DNA of 11,788 nucleotides from Fusobacterium sp. (lineage in GTDB: Bacteria > Fusobacteriota > Fusobacteriia > Fusobacteriales > Fusobacteriaceae). Below the pieces are notes generated by a model. The model did no database searches. It was given only the letters and a program-made list of their open reading frames with translations, and was not told the DNA's origin. Below are positions 4,153-11,671 of the stretch, piece after piece. Made by a program: the position numbers and the translations under genes. Location of the stretch: NCBI RefSeq assembly GCF_019012925.1, contig NZ_JAGIRL010000033.1, positions 1 through 11,788 on the forward strand, in the 5' to 3' direction. Positions within the stretch are counted from its first letter, which is position 1, and the number at the start of each line of letters is the position of its first letter.

Positions 4153-5901
4153 GTGAAAAATATGAAAAATTTGGAGTTTAAAAAAATTGATGAAAATATA
4201 ATTTTAATTTTAAATATTTGGGAATTGAATGAAGAGAATTATATAAATCTCATAAAAATTGAAAAAGAATTCAGTGAAAAGGGAATCCAATATATTGACA
4301 TCTCCGTTTCTATTCAAGATATGGAAAATATTAAATTTCTTTTGAATAATGGGTATTATTTCAAAACTAGAAATTTTGATAGATACATTCTTGAGAAAGA
4401 GTGTTTTAGAGTAAAATCTTGGAGAATATCTCTTACAGAAAATTGTAACTATGCTTGTTTTTTCTGTTATGAGGAAGGATTGGATATGACCAAAACTAGA
4501 GATAATCCAAAAACTCTTGAAGATATTTATGATCTTATAAAATATGGTATAGATAATCACTATACAGATATCACCTTCACTGGTGGAGAGCCCTTACTTA
4601 AATGGAAAGATATTATCTACTATTTAGATAGATTAGAGTGTGAAAATCTATTTCCAGATATAACTATAGTTACCAATGGAGTATGTGTAAATGATATTCT
4701 TTTAGATAGAATAGAAAAATATAATGGAAAGATTAAATTTAACTTCTCAATGCACTCTCTAACCAAAACAAATTATCTTAAAATAGTCAGAGCTAAAAAT
4801 AAAAAAGAGGACAACTTTGACATTGTTCTCAACAATATTAAAAAAATTAAAGCTAGAAATATTGAAATCAAACTTAATTTTGTTCTTCTAAAAGGGCTTA
4901 ACACTTCTAAAGAAGAGATACAAGCTATATTAAATTTTGCTTATGAAAATAAGATTGATTATATAAAATTTCTTGAGCTTCTAATTACAGATAAGTTAAT
5001 TAGTTTATACGGTTACTATTATAAACTTTCATCTCTTTATGAAGATTGGAAAGAAGAATTTAAAATTTTAGGTAAACAGCCAAGAAGAGAGGTTTATAAA
5101 TATCGTGACAGAGTAAAGATTGAACTTCAACAATGTACTTGTAGTGCTGGTTGTTCTAATTGTCTTTTAAATAGAGATATCAATATTACAGCTGAATTAA
5201 AATATTATCCTTGTTTCATTCTTTCGGATAAAAATTACCTAGTAAATTCTAAAAATTTATTATCTGAAATAGAAAAAGGAAATCATATGATCACTCAATT
5301 TGGTAAAGAATATGGTAATGGAAATCCTCTGCTTATTAAAAATAAAAAATATATAAACCAAAAGATAGAATTCTACTATATTTCAAAATTAAATTCTAAT
5401 TTCGGTAACTTCATCTCAATTTTAGAAAAAAATGGATATAAAAAAAGTGAAAAGAGAGATTTTAAAGAAGAGTACTTTATACCTAACTCTCCTAGTGAAA
5501 AATGGTTAAATTTTGAAATGGTTTATAAAGCTTTTTTAAATACTTATACGAATGAATATATTGAAACTATTCAAGAGCGAAATATTTTTACTTCTAAAGA
5601 AGATATTGGTTTTAAAATAACCTTCTTGAATCGTCTATTTGGTGAAAAACCTCGACAATTTAAAAATTTAAAGGATTATGAGGAGTTCCTAGCTAAATTA
5701 GATTTTAAACCTTACTTATCTCTTTCTTGGGAAACTCTCACTTTTTCTAAAGGAAATTCTAATATTAGCCTAGGTTATAATAAAGAATACGATAAAATAA
5801 CCTTTATGACACAAGATACTGTTTTTGAAGATATTGAAATGAAAAAACTTCTCAAACTAGAACCTCTTTCTATTTCTCCCCAAAAATACCTTCTTAATTA
5901 A
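4153..5901 (+). CDS. Radical-SAM protein with GNAT-like N-terminus, MoaA-like core and CYTH-like C-terminus
   Basis: The 582-residue product has a radical-SAM core from about residue 90: C98-x3-C102-x2-C105 (CNYACFFC) for the 4Fe-4S/SAM cluster, TGGEP at 143-147 and TNG at 174-176. A second cysteine group (C328, C330, C334, C337, C354) lies after the barrel; C334-x2-C337-x16-C354 recalls the auxiliary cluster of MoaA-type enzymes. Residues 1-85 look like the second half of a GNAT fold (IQYIDISVSIQD...FLLNNGYYFKTRNFDRYILEK). Residues 404-567 (IEFYYISK..., DYEEFLAKLDFKPYLSL, FEDIEM) resemble a degenerate CYTH/class-IV cyclase domain, a triphosphate-binding fold; this call is tentative. The GTG at 4153 sits only 2 nt after GAGG, so the ATG at 4162 (spacing 11) may be the true start. 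It is divergent from csx20 and upstream of cas6. Substrate unknown; a nucleotide is a reasonable guess. Confidence 0.75.
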   Translation: MKNMKNLEFKKIDENIILILNIWELNEENYINLIKIEKEFSEKGIQYIDISVSIQDMENIKFLLNNGYYFKTRNFDRYILEKECFRVKSWRISLTENCNYACFFCYEEGLDMTKTRDNPKTLEDIYDLIKYGIDNHYTDITFTGGEPLLKWKDIIYYLDRLECENLFPDITIVTNGVCVNDILLDRIEKYNGKIKFNFSMHSLTKTNYLKIVRAKNKKEDNFDIVLNNIKKIKARNIEIKLNFVLLKGLNTSKEEIQAILNFAYENKIDYIKFLELLITDKLISLYGYYYKLSSLYEDWKEEFKILGKQPRREVYKYRDRVKIELQQCTCSAGCSNCLLNRDINITAELKYYPCFILSDKNYLVNSKNLLSEIEKGNHMITQFGKEYGNGNPLLIKNKKYINQKIEFYYISKLNSNFGNFISILEKNGYKKSEKRDFKEEYFIPNSPSEKWLNFEMVYKAFLNTYTNEYIETIQERNIFTSKEDIGFKITFLNRLFGEKPRQFKNLKDYEEFLAKLDFKPYLSLSWETLTFSKGNSNISLGYNKEYDKITFMTQDTVFEDIEMKKLLKLEPLSISPQKYLLN

Positions 5902-5903
5902 AC

Positions 5904-5945
5904 TTTAGAACCTTTATACTACATAGTTCTAAAATATGATATAAT
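5904..5945 (+). promoter_or_regulatory. Inverted repeat plus extended -10 promoter of cas6
   Basis: TTTAGAAC (5904-5911) and GTTCTAAA (5926-5933) form an 8-bp inverted repeat with a 14-nt gap, just after the radical-SAM stop. The right arm runs into an extended -10 (TGATATAAT, 5937-5945). There is no good -35. The repeat lacks a U-tract, so it looks more like an operator over the promoter than a terminator. cas6 can thus be expressed apart from the radical-SAM gene. Confidence 0.5.
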
Positions 5946-5992
5946 ACATATATATAATTAAATTATTATAATGAAAAAGGGAGAAAAATTTT

Positions 5993-6628
5993 ATGAAAAA
6001 AGTAGATATAATTTTAAAAACTGATAGAAAATTCAATAATAATGCAGCTGAAGGATTAAGAGGATACTGTGGAAATTATTTTAGAAATATAGTTCAATTT
6101 CACAACCATTTAGATGAAATATCATTCAACTACAAATCTTCATATATACAATATCGTGTAATAGATGGAGAACTAGCTTTATTAGGAATAGATGAAGGTG
6201 CTGATATTCTTTTAGAGCATATTGAAGAATTAAAATCTATAAAATTAGGTGAGGAAATTATCGAAGTTAAACCTATAGTTACTATTACTTTCCCTAAGCC
6301 TGAAGTAACTGATACTCTATATAGATATAAGTTTGATACTCTTTGGTTTGCTTTAAATGACATAAACTATAAAAAATATATCAAGGGAGAGTTATCATTA
6401 GATAATCAATTGAGAAATAATATACTAGAATTTTTTAAAATGTGTAAAATTTGGGTAGATAAAAGAATAATTGCTAAAGGAGAGTTTAAAGAGGAAAGAA
6501 TAATAAAAAAAGATACTGAAATTTTAGTATTTTCTGGAGAATTTGAAACAAATGCTCTTCTTCCTGATAATATCTCATTAGGAAAAAGAAAAAGTATTGG
6601 GCTTGGACGTATAAAAAGATTAAAATAA
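5993..6628 (+). CDS. cas6: Cas6b-type CRISPR pre-crRNA endoribonuclease
   Basis: This 211-residue protein fits Cas6 of the Cas6b type, which cuts pre-crRNA within repeats to yield crRNAs with an 8-nt 5' handle. Visible support includes LRGYCGN at 22-28, FHNHL with H37 and H39 (candidate catalytic histidines), YKSSYIQYRVIDGELALLGIDEGA at 47-70, and the C-terminal FETNALLPDNISLGKRKSIGLGRIKRL, which is the glycine-rich signature of this family. The length is typical. The start is ATG after AGGGAG. It stands 91 nt after the radical-SAM gene with its own promoter. No repeat array is in the window, so it must serve arrays elsewhere or be a relic; no damage is visible in the frame. Confidence 0.85.
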   Translation: MKKVDIILKTDRKFNNNAAEGLRGYCGNYFRNIVQFHNHLDEISFNYKSSYIQYRVIDGELALLGIDEGADILLEHIEELKSIKLGEEIIEVKPIVTITFPKPEVTDTLYRYKFDTLWFALNDINYKKYIKGELSLDNQLRNNILEFFKMCKIWVDKRIIAKGEFKEERIIKKDTEILVFSGEFETNALLPDNISLGKRKSIGLGRIKRLK

Positions 6629-6685
6629 TATTTCTCAACAAACACTTCTTTTTTTAAAACAGAAATCTTGATTTTATAAATTCTC

Positions 6686-6714
6686 TTTTAAACAGCTCTA
6701 GAATATGGTATAAT
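6686..6714 (+). promoter_or_regulatory. Promoter of the zinc-ribbon/LysE/mnmA/EFR1 run
   Basis: An extended -10, TGGTATAAT (6706-6714), has a weak TTTTAA at the -35 position (6686-6691). The 18-mer TCTAGAATATGGTATAAT (6697-6714) matches the cas6 promoter 18-mer (5928-5945) at 16 positions. The untranslated leader would be about 42 nt and contains TTACTTATAGTAA, a short inverted repeat. Confidence 0.6.
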
Positions 6715-6763
6715 CATCTAGGGAGTAATTCACAGTTTATTTACTTATAGTAAGGGAGTTGAA

Positions 6764-7120
6764 ATGTTTTTTATTGGAGTTTTAGGAATAGGTAATAAAA
6801 ATAAAAATTTGGGTACTGTTTCATTTAAATGTACTGGATGTATTAGTGAGACATTTTCTCTAATGGAGTTATCTCGAACTTTTGATATTTTTTTTATTCC
6901 AATTTTTAAATATTCAAAAGAGTATATAATTATTTGTAATAGTTGTAAGAGTGTTTACAAATTAAAAAAGAGTTCTATTTTAAAAGTTTTAGAATCTAAA
7001 AATGTAGAGTATGAAGATATTGAAAATATTATATTAGAAACGAATACCTGTCCTCATTGTGGTACAAGTATAGCGAGAGATTTTTCTTATTGTCCTAAAT
7101 GTGGGAAAGCTTTAAAGTAA
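6764..7120 (+). CDS. Double zinc-ribbon protein, 118 aa
   Basis: Four CxxC pairs are present: C23/C26 and C58/C61 form one ribbon around a hydrophobic segment (FDIFFIPIFKYSKEYII), and C96/C99 with C110/C113 form a typical C-terminal zinc ribbon (CPHCG...YCPKCGKAL). The N-terminal part FFIGVLGIGNKNKNLGTVSFKC matches the pattern of the zinc_ribbon_15 type of small bacterial proteins. Role unknown; such domains bind metal and often mediate protein or nucleic-acid contacts. The hydrophobic piece at 40-57 could touch the membrane but is short. Start ATG with GGGAG six bases upstream. First gene of the plus-strand run; the next gene follows after 24 nt. Confidence 0.8.
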   Translation: MFFIGVLGIGNKNKNLGTVSFKCTGCISETFSLMELSRTFDIFFIPIFKYSKEYIIICNSCKSVYKLKKSSILKVLESKNVEYEDIENIILETNTCPHCGTSIARDFSYCPKCGKALK

Positions 7121-7144
7121 ATTATTTTTTGGAGGTAGGTACCG

Positions 7145-7765
7145 TTGATATTAACAGCATTAAAAGGAGTCGTTACTGGATTAATACTATCATTACCCTT
7201 TGGACCTATAGGAATATACTGTATGGAAAAAACATTAATAGAAAATCAACGAAAAGGGTATATATCAGCTTTAGGTATGGTTACAGTTGATGTAATTTAT
7301 GGATTAACGGCTTTGCTTTTTATTACTCGTGTAGAAGACATTATAGTAAAATTTGAATCTTTTTTACAAATTATTGTAGCTTTTTTTCTAATGTTTGTGG
7401 GTTGGAAAAAATTAGAGAAAAAAGTAAAAATAAAAAAAATAGAGTGTACTCCAGCTGGAATGATCAAAGATTATTTTACAACTTTTTTCTTAGCACTAGC
7501 TAATATTTCTAGTATTTTTACAATACTAGTTATTTTTACAACTTTAAAAGTATATGGTGAAGATGTTGACTTAGTAGCCCCATTCATTGCCTTTGGTATA
7601 TTTGCTGGAGGAGCTGTTGAGTGGTTTATCACTACCTACATCATCTCTAAATGTACTAGAGTTTTAAACGAAGATAAATTGATTAAGATTTCAAAAATTT
7701 CAGGAGGGTTAATCTTTGTTGGAGGAGTAATAACTCTAGCATTAACTCTTATTAAGTTTTTTTAG
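7145..7765 (+). CDS. LysE-family exporter
   Basis: This 206-residue membrane protein has about six hydrophobic segments (roughly 3-25, 41-61, 70-88, 109-133, 145-168, 183-204), the LysE/RhtB amino-acid exporter plan. Signature parts are GLILSLPFGPIGIYCMEKTL near the N-terminus, GYISALGMVTVDVIYGL in the second helix and FFLALANISSI before the fourth. The start is TTG at 7145, eight bases after GGAGGT (7131-7136); no ATG fits the ribosome site and TTG gives a complete first helix. The exported substrate is unknown; the family exports amino acids or related small cationic or neutral compounds. Confidence 0.85.
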   Translation: MILTALKGVVTGLILSLPFGPIGIYCMEKTLIENQRKGYISALGMVTVDVIYGLTALLFITRVEDIIVKFESFLQIIVAFFLMFVGWKKLEKKVKIKKIECTPAGMIKDYFTTFFLALANISSIFTILVIFTTLKVYGEDVDLVAPFIAFGIFAGGAVEWFITTYIISKCTRVLNEDKLIKISKISGGLIFVGGVITLALTLIKFF

Positions 7766-7786
7766 AAAAAGGAAGGTTTGTTATAA

Positions 7787-8866
7787 ATGGAAAATTTAAA
7801 TAAAGACTTTGTAAAATACTTAGTCTACAATGAAAACAATAAAAATATAAAGATTGCTGTAGCTATGAGTGGAGGAGTAGATAGTTCTACAGTAGCTTAT
7901 ATTTTAAAAAAACAGGGATATGATGTGATTGGTATAACTATGAGAACTTGTAATCCTGAAGATGAAGATGCAAAAAGAGTGTGTGAAGATTTAGGAATAC
8001 CTCACTATGTTTTAGATGCTACAAAAGAGTTTCATAGTAGTGTAATGAACTACTTTGTAGATGAGTATATGAATGGTAGAACTCCTAATCCTTGTATGGT
8101 ATGTAATAAGCATATTAAGTTTGGTATGTTGATTGACTTTGCTCGTTCAAAGGGGGCAAACTTTATGGCTACTGGTCACTATACACAGCTGAAAGATGGA
8201 ATTTTAGCTATGGGAGATGACCCTAATAAGGATCAGGTTTACTTCCTATCTCAAATAAAAAAAGAGAATTTAAAATATCTAATGTTTCCAATTGGTGATT
8301 TGGAAAAACCTAAAGTTAGAGAGTTAGCTGAATTTTTAGGTGTTAGAGTTTATGCTAAAAAAGATTCTCAAGAGATCTGTTTTGTAGAAGATGGAAAATT
8401 AAAAGAGTTTCTTTTGGAAAAAACTAAAGGAAAAGCTGGAAAAAAAGGGAATATTGTAACTGTTGATGGTAAAATTTTAGGTCAACACAACGGATTATCT
8501 TTCTATACAATTGGACAAAGAAAAGGATTGGGAATATCTCAAGAAAAACCTCTCTATGTTATCAAACTAGATGGAAAGACTAATAGTGTTATTGTTGGTG
8601 ATAATGAGATGTTGTTTAAAGATGAGTTAGAAGCTAAGGATATAAACTTAATCTCTGTAAACTCATATGAAGATCTTGACGGAATAGTTTGTTGGGCAAA
8701 AACTCGTTCAAGAGATAAATTACATAAGTGTACTTTAGAAACACTAAAAAATGGAAATTTAAAAGTTAAATTCTTAGAAAATAAAGTTAGAGCTGTAACT
8801 CCAGGGCAAGGAGTAGTTTTCTATGATGAAAATAAAAAGGTTTTAGGAAGTGGATTTATAATTTAA
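7787..8866 (+). CDS. mnmA: tRNA-specific 2-thiouridylase MnmA
   Basis: MnmA makes the 2-thio group of s2U34 in the anticodon of tRNA-Lys, -Glu and -Gln, using ATP to activate U34. The 359-residue product has the PP-loop SGGVDSS (28-34), NPCMVCNKHIKFG (101-113), DQVYFLSQ (149-156) and the second catalytic region DSQEICFVEDG with C198, then the central and C-terminal beta-barrel domains (GQHNGLSFYTIGQRKGLGI; VTPGQGVVFYDE). There are three cysteines at the active-site positions (C103, C106, C198) instead of the Asp-Cys-Cys of the E. coli enzyme, the arrangement expected for a 4Fe-4S-binding form. About 20 residues precede the usual beginning of the family, but the ATG at 7787 has a good AAGGAAGG site. 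It lies between the exporter (21-nt gap) and the EFR1 gene (21-nt gap). Confidence 0.95.
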   Translation: MENLNKDFVKYLVYNENNKNIKIAVAMSGGVDSSTVAYILKKQGYDVIGITMRTCNPEDEDAKRVCEDLGIPHYVLDATKEFHSSVMNYFVDEYMNGRTPNPCMVCNKHIKFGMLIDFARSKGANFMATGHYTQLKDGILAMGDDPNKDQVYFLSQIKKENLKYLMFPIGDLEKPKVRELAEFLGVRVYAKKDSQEICFVEDGKLKEFLLEKTKGKAGKKGNIVTVDGKILGQHNGLSFYTIGQRKGLGISQEKPLYVIKLDGKTNSVIVGDNEMLFKDELEAKDINLISVNSYEDLDGIVCWAKTRSRDKLHKCTLETLKNGNLKVKFLENKVRAVTPGQGVVFYDENKKVLGSGFII

Positions 8867-8887
8867 TTAAAATAGAGGGGGAAACTT

Positions 8888-9658
8888 ATGACAATAAAAA
8901 AAGTTAGGTACTATTATTTTAGCCCTACAAACACAACTAAAAAAGTGGTAGAAAAGATAGCTGAAGGACTTGGAGTAGAGATGATAGAGGAAAATATTAC
9001 CTTTATTGACAACAACAAACCAAGTTATGATAATGATGAGGATACTTTAGTAATTGTTGGTGTCCCTGTCTATGCTGGTAGAGTTCCTCAAGTGATACTC
9101 CCTACATTAAACAACATTAAGGGAACTGGCCTAGCTATCCCAATTGTGGTATATGGTAACAGAGCCTATGAAGATGCACTAGTTGAGTTAGAAGATATTC
9201 TAAAAGATAATGGTTTCTCTATCTTGGCTGGTGGTGCTTTTATAGGTGAACATTCATATAGTAAGAAAGTTGGAACAAATAGACCTGATACAGAAGATTT
9301 AGAGATAGCCCTAGAATTTGGAAAGAAGATAAGAGAAAAATTAGAGAGAAATGATCTTTCTCAACCTACTCTTCCTGGAAATCGTCCATACAAACAGGGA
9401 ATGCCTAAACTTCTATTTACACCTATGGCTAATAACAACTGTGTCTATTGTAGAAAGTGTTGGATAGTGTGTCCTGTAAAGGCAATTGATCCTAGAAAAC
9501 CTGATATTGTTGAAGTTGAAAAATGTATACATTGTTATGCTTGTATCAAAATTTGTACTTTTAATGGTAGAGAGGTTTTTAATAATCCTATTCAACCTAT
9601 TATTGATATGCTTGAAACTAAGTATATTGAGAGAAGAGAAGCAGAGATATATTTATAG
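8888..9658 (+). CDS. EFR1-type flavodoxin/ferredoxin fusion protein
   Basis: The 256-residue electron-transfer protein has a flavodoxin-like domain followed by a two-cluster ferredoxin domain. The FMN phosphate loop is SPTNTT (12-17), followed by GVPVYAGRVP (58-67) and VVYGNRAYEDAL (87-98). The ferredoxin part carries C185-x2-C188-x2-C191-x3-C195-P and C213-x2-C216-x2-C219-x3-C223, enough for two 4Fe-4S clusters. Length and order match proteins named EFR1 family ferrodoxin, common in anaerobes. No membrane segment or signal is seen. Ribosome site AGGGGG precedes the ATG. Being last after mnmA with a short gap, it could donate electrons to an Fe-S-dependent neighbour, but that link is inferred only from position. 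Confidence 0.9.
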   Translation: MTIKKVRYYYFSPTNTTKKVVEKIAEGLGVEMIEENITFIDNNKPSYDNDEDTLVIVGVPVYAGRVPQVILPTLNNIKGTGLAIPIVVYGNRAYEDALVELEDILKDNGFSILAGGAFIGEHSYSKKVGTNRPDTEDLEIALEFGKKIREKLERNDLSQPTLPGNRPYKQGMPKLLFTPMANNNCVYCRKCWIVCPVKAIDPRKPDIVEVEKCIHCYACIKICTFNGREVFNNPIQPIIDMLETKYIERREAEIYL

Positions 9659-9669
9659 TATAAAATAAT

Positions 9670-9731
9670 AAGGAAAAAATTACTGTAATAGTTATGTTTA
9701 TATATAAATCTACTACAAAAATTTTTTCCTT
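9670..9731. terminator. Long-loop hairpin between convergent genes
   Basis: AAGGAAAAAATT (9670-9681) and AATTTTTTCCTT (9720-9731) pair over 12 bp, mostly A-T, around a 38-nt loop containing TTTATATATAAA. U-rich sequence follows on the plus strand (TTCTTTTACTATTTTTTC). It separates the EFR1 gene from the convergent PEPCK-like gene. The long loop makes it a weaker terminator candidate than the others. Confidence 0.45.
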
Positions 9732-9773
9732 TTCTTTTACTATTTTTTCAGCTAAAATCTATTCTTAAATTAT

Positions 9774-11510
9774 TTAATCCTTTATCAATTCAAATAATTT
9801 TTGTGCTGCCTTAAGTGGTCCATCTTTCTCCATACCTTTTATTCCTAACTGAGTTTTTATCTCTCCCACTTTAACACCCTTATTAAATATCTCTTTAAAG
9901 AATCTTTCAATTAAGATATTAGTTTCTTCCTGTTTCTGTACAGGTCCAAATGGATTAGCAAAGTATGAATCCACTATTCCAACCTCACTTGTAGTTCCCT
10001 TAGCCATTCTTCTTCCAGCCTTAAATACTTCAATAGCTTCACTAGGAGTAGAGAAAAATTCCAACTCATTATCCTCTACCTTATCATAGTTATTAGCATA
10101 GAAAAAGAAATCTATTGGATAACCTTTCATAATATCACTATAAGAAGCTATTGGAATTATAATTCTTGAGTTTTTCTTATCTGGGTTCATAAATATACTT
10201 CTATCTATCTCTTTATAAGCATAGCCAGTATCTAAGTCATCTAATCTTACAAATGCCCCTATCTCTGTACCTATTCCCAAAGGAGCTCCATTTTTAGGAT
10301 TCAACATCAATGTTCCCATATCATCAAATATTACTTTCATATCCTTTACATACTTCTCACTCAGATTTCTAAATGCTTCCAAACTCTCTGATTTTCCAGC
10401 TCCACTATCCCCCATTATCACTATGTTATAGTTCTTTCCATTTTTCATTATAACATGTACCATAGCTCCATGTATTGGCAGTCCACCTTTTTTTATCATT
10501 CTTATATTATGAAGAGTTAGTATCATCTTTTTCATATATCCAAAATAATCTATATCCTCACCATAATTAGCATAGCCAACCAACATATCATTCTCTTTAT
10601 CATCATAGAAAACTGTCTTCATCTCTCTATCATAATCTTTTACTCCATACATATATACAATATCTGGCTTTCTATTTTTGTACTCCTCTTCTCTAGCCAA
10701 TTCAAATAGATTACATAGTGCCACTCCTTGTGACATAAAAGATCTATTAAAATATACAAAAGCTAAAGATTCTCCAACTTTTGCTGGATAACAAAACCAG
10801 TTCTCTTCATTTATACATACCTCTTTCAAAGGATTTTCAAATACCTCTTGGAATATCCCTGTTCTTGTATTTCTCTTAGGATATGTTATAAATGGTGGCT
10901 GAAGTATCACAGTTTCAATAAATGGTATTCTCTCTAAAACTGAATATTCTGCTGGACAGTTTCTATTCATATCATTCAATATAATTCCAGCATTTATCCC
11001 AGCACTCAACTGTCTATATACTCTATGTTTATACCCCATTATAGTCTCTTCTATTTGACGATAAGTACTCAATATCAGATTTTTAAAATTATTTATAGCT
11101 TCAATAAAGTTTACATTTTGAAGTCCTTCACCCTTTTTACTATTTCTTACAATTGCATATCTCTCATATCTTCTCCAGAATGTGTAAAGATTCTCTATAA
11201 ACTCTATCAATGTATTCCTATCTTCCAATAATTTACAGTATTTCTCATCTAATTTAGCCAGTTCATCAGCTTCTAAAACTATTAACAGTTTAAATAATTT
11301 TGTAATCTCCTGAACTAAATTACTATTTTTTCCACAACAATCCTTTATATAGATATATACAGGTGTCTCTTTTTTTTCAATTTTTTCAATAAAAGCTGTA
11401 AGAACTCTTTTAAATCCATCACTATCTAATAATGACTCCGAATTATTACAATACTTTACTGTAAAGTTAACTGTTATACTATTTCTATTGATCGTTGCTT
11501 CTTGTCTCAT
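9774..11510 (-). CDS. PEPCK/HprK-like P-loop protein, 578 aa
   Basis: The C-terminal half carries a P-loop, GDSGAGKSE at 367-375, preceded by GGLPIHGAMV (342-351) and followed by IFDDMGTL (394-401) with paired aspartates. This order resembles the nucleotide-binding domain of phosphoenolpyruvate carboxykinases and HPr kinases (GDSGxGKSE is nearly the HprK form). The N-terminal ~280 residues form a separate helical region that I do not recognise (FWRRYERYAIVRN, PPFITYPKRNTRTGIFQEVF). Proteins like this are often labelled PEP carboxykinase, but the catalytic residues of true PEPCK are not evident, so a kinase or phosphatase is equally possible. The start ATG at 11510 has no clear ribosome site and lies only about 15 bp from the end of an IS element, so the original leader and perhaps a few N-terminal residues may be lost. 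Frame otherwise intact. Confidence 0.7.
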   Translation of the reverse strand: MRQEATINRNSITVNFTVKYCNNSESLLDSDGFKRVLTAFIEKIEKKETPVYIYIKDCCGKNSNLVQEITKLFKLLIVLEADELAKLDEKYCKLLEDRNTLIEFIENLYTFWRRYERYAIVRNSKKGEGLQNVNFIEAINNFKNLILSTYRQIEETIMGYKHRVYRQLSAGINAGIILNDMNRNCPAEYSVLERIPFIETVILQPPFITYPKRNTRTGIFQEVFENPLKEVCINEENWFCYPAKVGESLAFVYFNRSFMSQGVALCNLFELAREEEYKNRKPDIVYMYGVKDYDREMKTVFYDDKENDMLVGYANYGEDIDYFGYMKKMILTLHNIRMIKKGGLPIHGAMVHVIMKNGKNYNIVIMGDSGAGKSESLEAFRNLSEKYVKDMKVIFDDMGTLMLNPKNGAPLGIGTEIGAFVRLDDLDTGYAYKEIDRSIFMNPDKKNSRIIIPIASYSDIMKGYPIDFFFYANNYDKVEDNELEFFSTPSEAIEVFKAGRRMAKGTTSEVGIVDSYFANPFGPVQKQEETNILIERFFKEIFNKGVKVGEIKTQLGIKGMEKDGPLKAAQKLFELIKD

Positions 11511-11524
11511 TTTTATCCGTTGCC

Positions 11525-11671
11525 AAAAATCTATAAAAATATAGAAATTTGTTTATTTCCTTCTTCTCAGAGTCTGATTTTGCCGTAGCTACTTTCGTTT
11601 TATATAACTCTCCAAAGGCTTAAATTCGGATACAACGAATCCTACACATTAGCATTTTCTTGTTTGTGAAA
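11525..11671 (-). ncRNA. Candidate omega RNA (reRNA) region downstream of tnpB
   Basis: In IS200/IS605 elements the RNA guiding TnpB is made from the 3' end of tnpB through the right end, and the guide comes from the flanking DNA. The region after the tnpB stop has several possible stems (11649-11680, 11624-11640, 11530-11545). Residues resembling a continued reading frame (EFKPLESYIKRK, then VATAKSDSEKKEINKF in another frame) fit a conserved RNA scaffold or a decayed coding end. The guide would then be the DNA just left of about 11525, including the start of the PEPCK-like gene. Confidence 0.4.

Noticed and set aside
4210..4560. Minus-strand open frame of 116 codons within the radical-SAM gene
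   Set aside because: It is antisense to a well-supported gene and rich in Ile/Phe/Ser as expected from the complement of AT-rich coding sequence.
4153..5901. Prokaryotic viperin
   Set aside because: The CX3CX2C motif and possible nucleotide link fit, but the TGGEP/TNG motifs, the second cysteine group and the flanking domains fit MoaA-like enzymes better than viperin.
7099..7290. Plus-strand frame overlapping the zinc-ribbon end and LysE start
   Set aside because: It is in a different frame from both recognised genes. The TTG start of the LysE gene has the only proper ribosome site and a family match.
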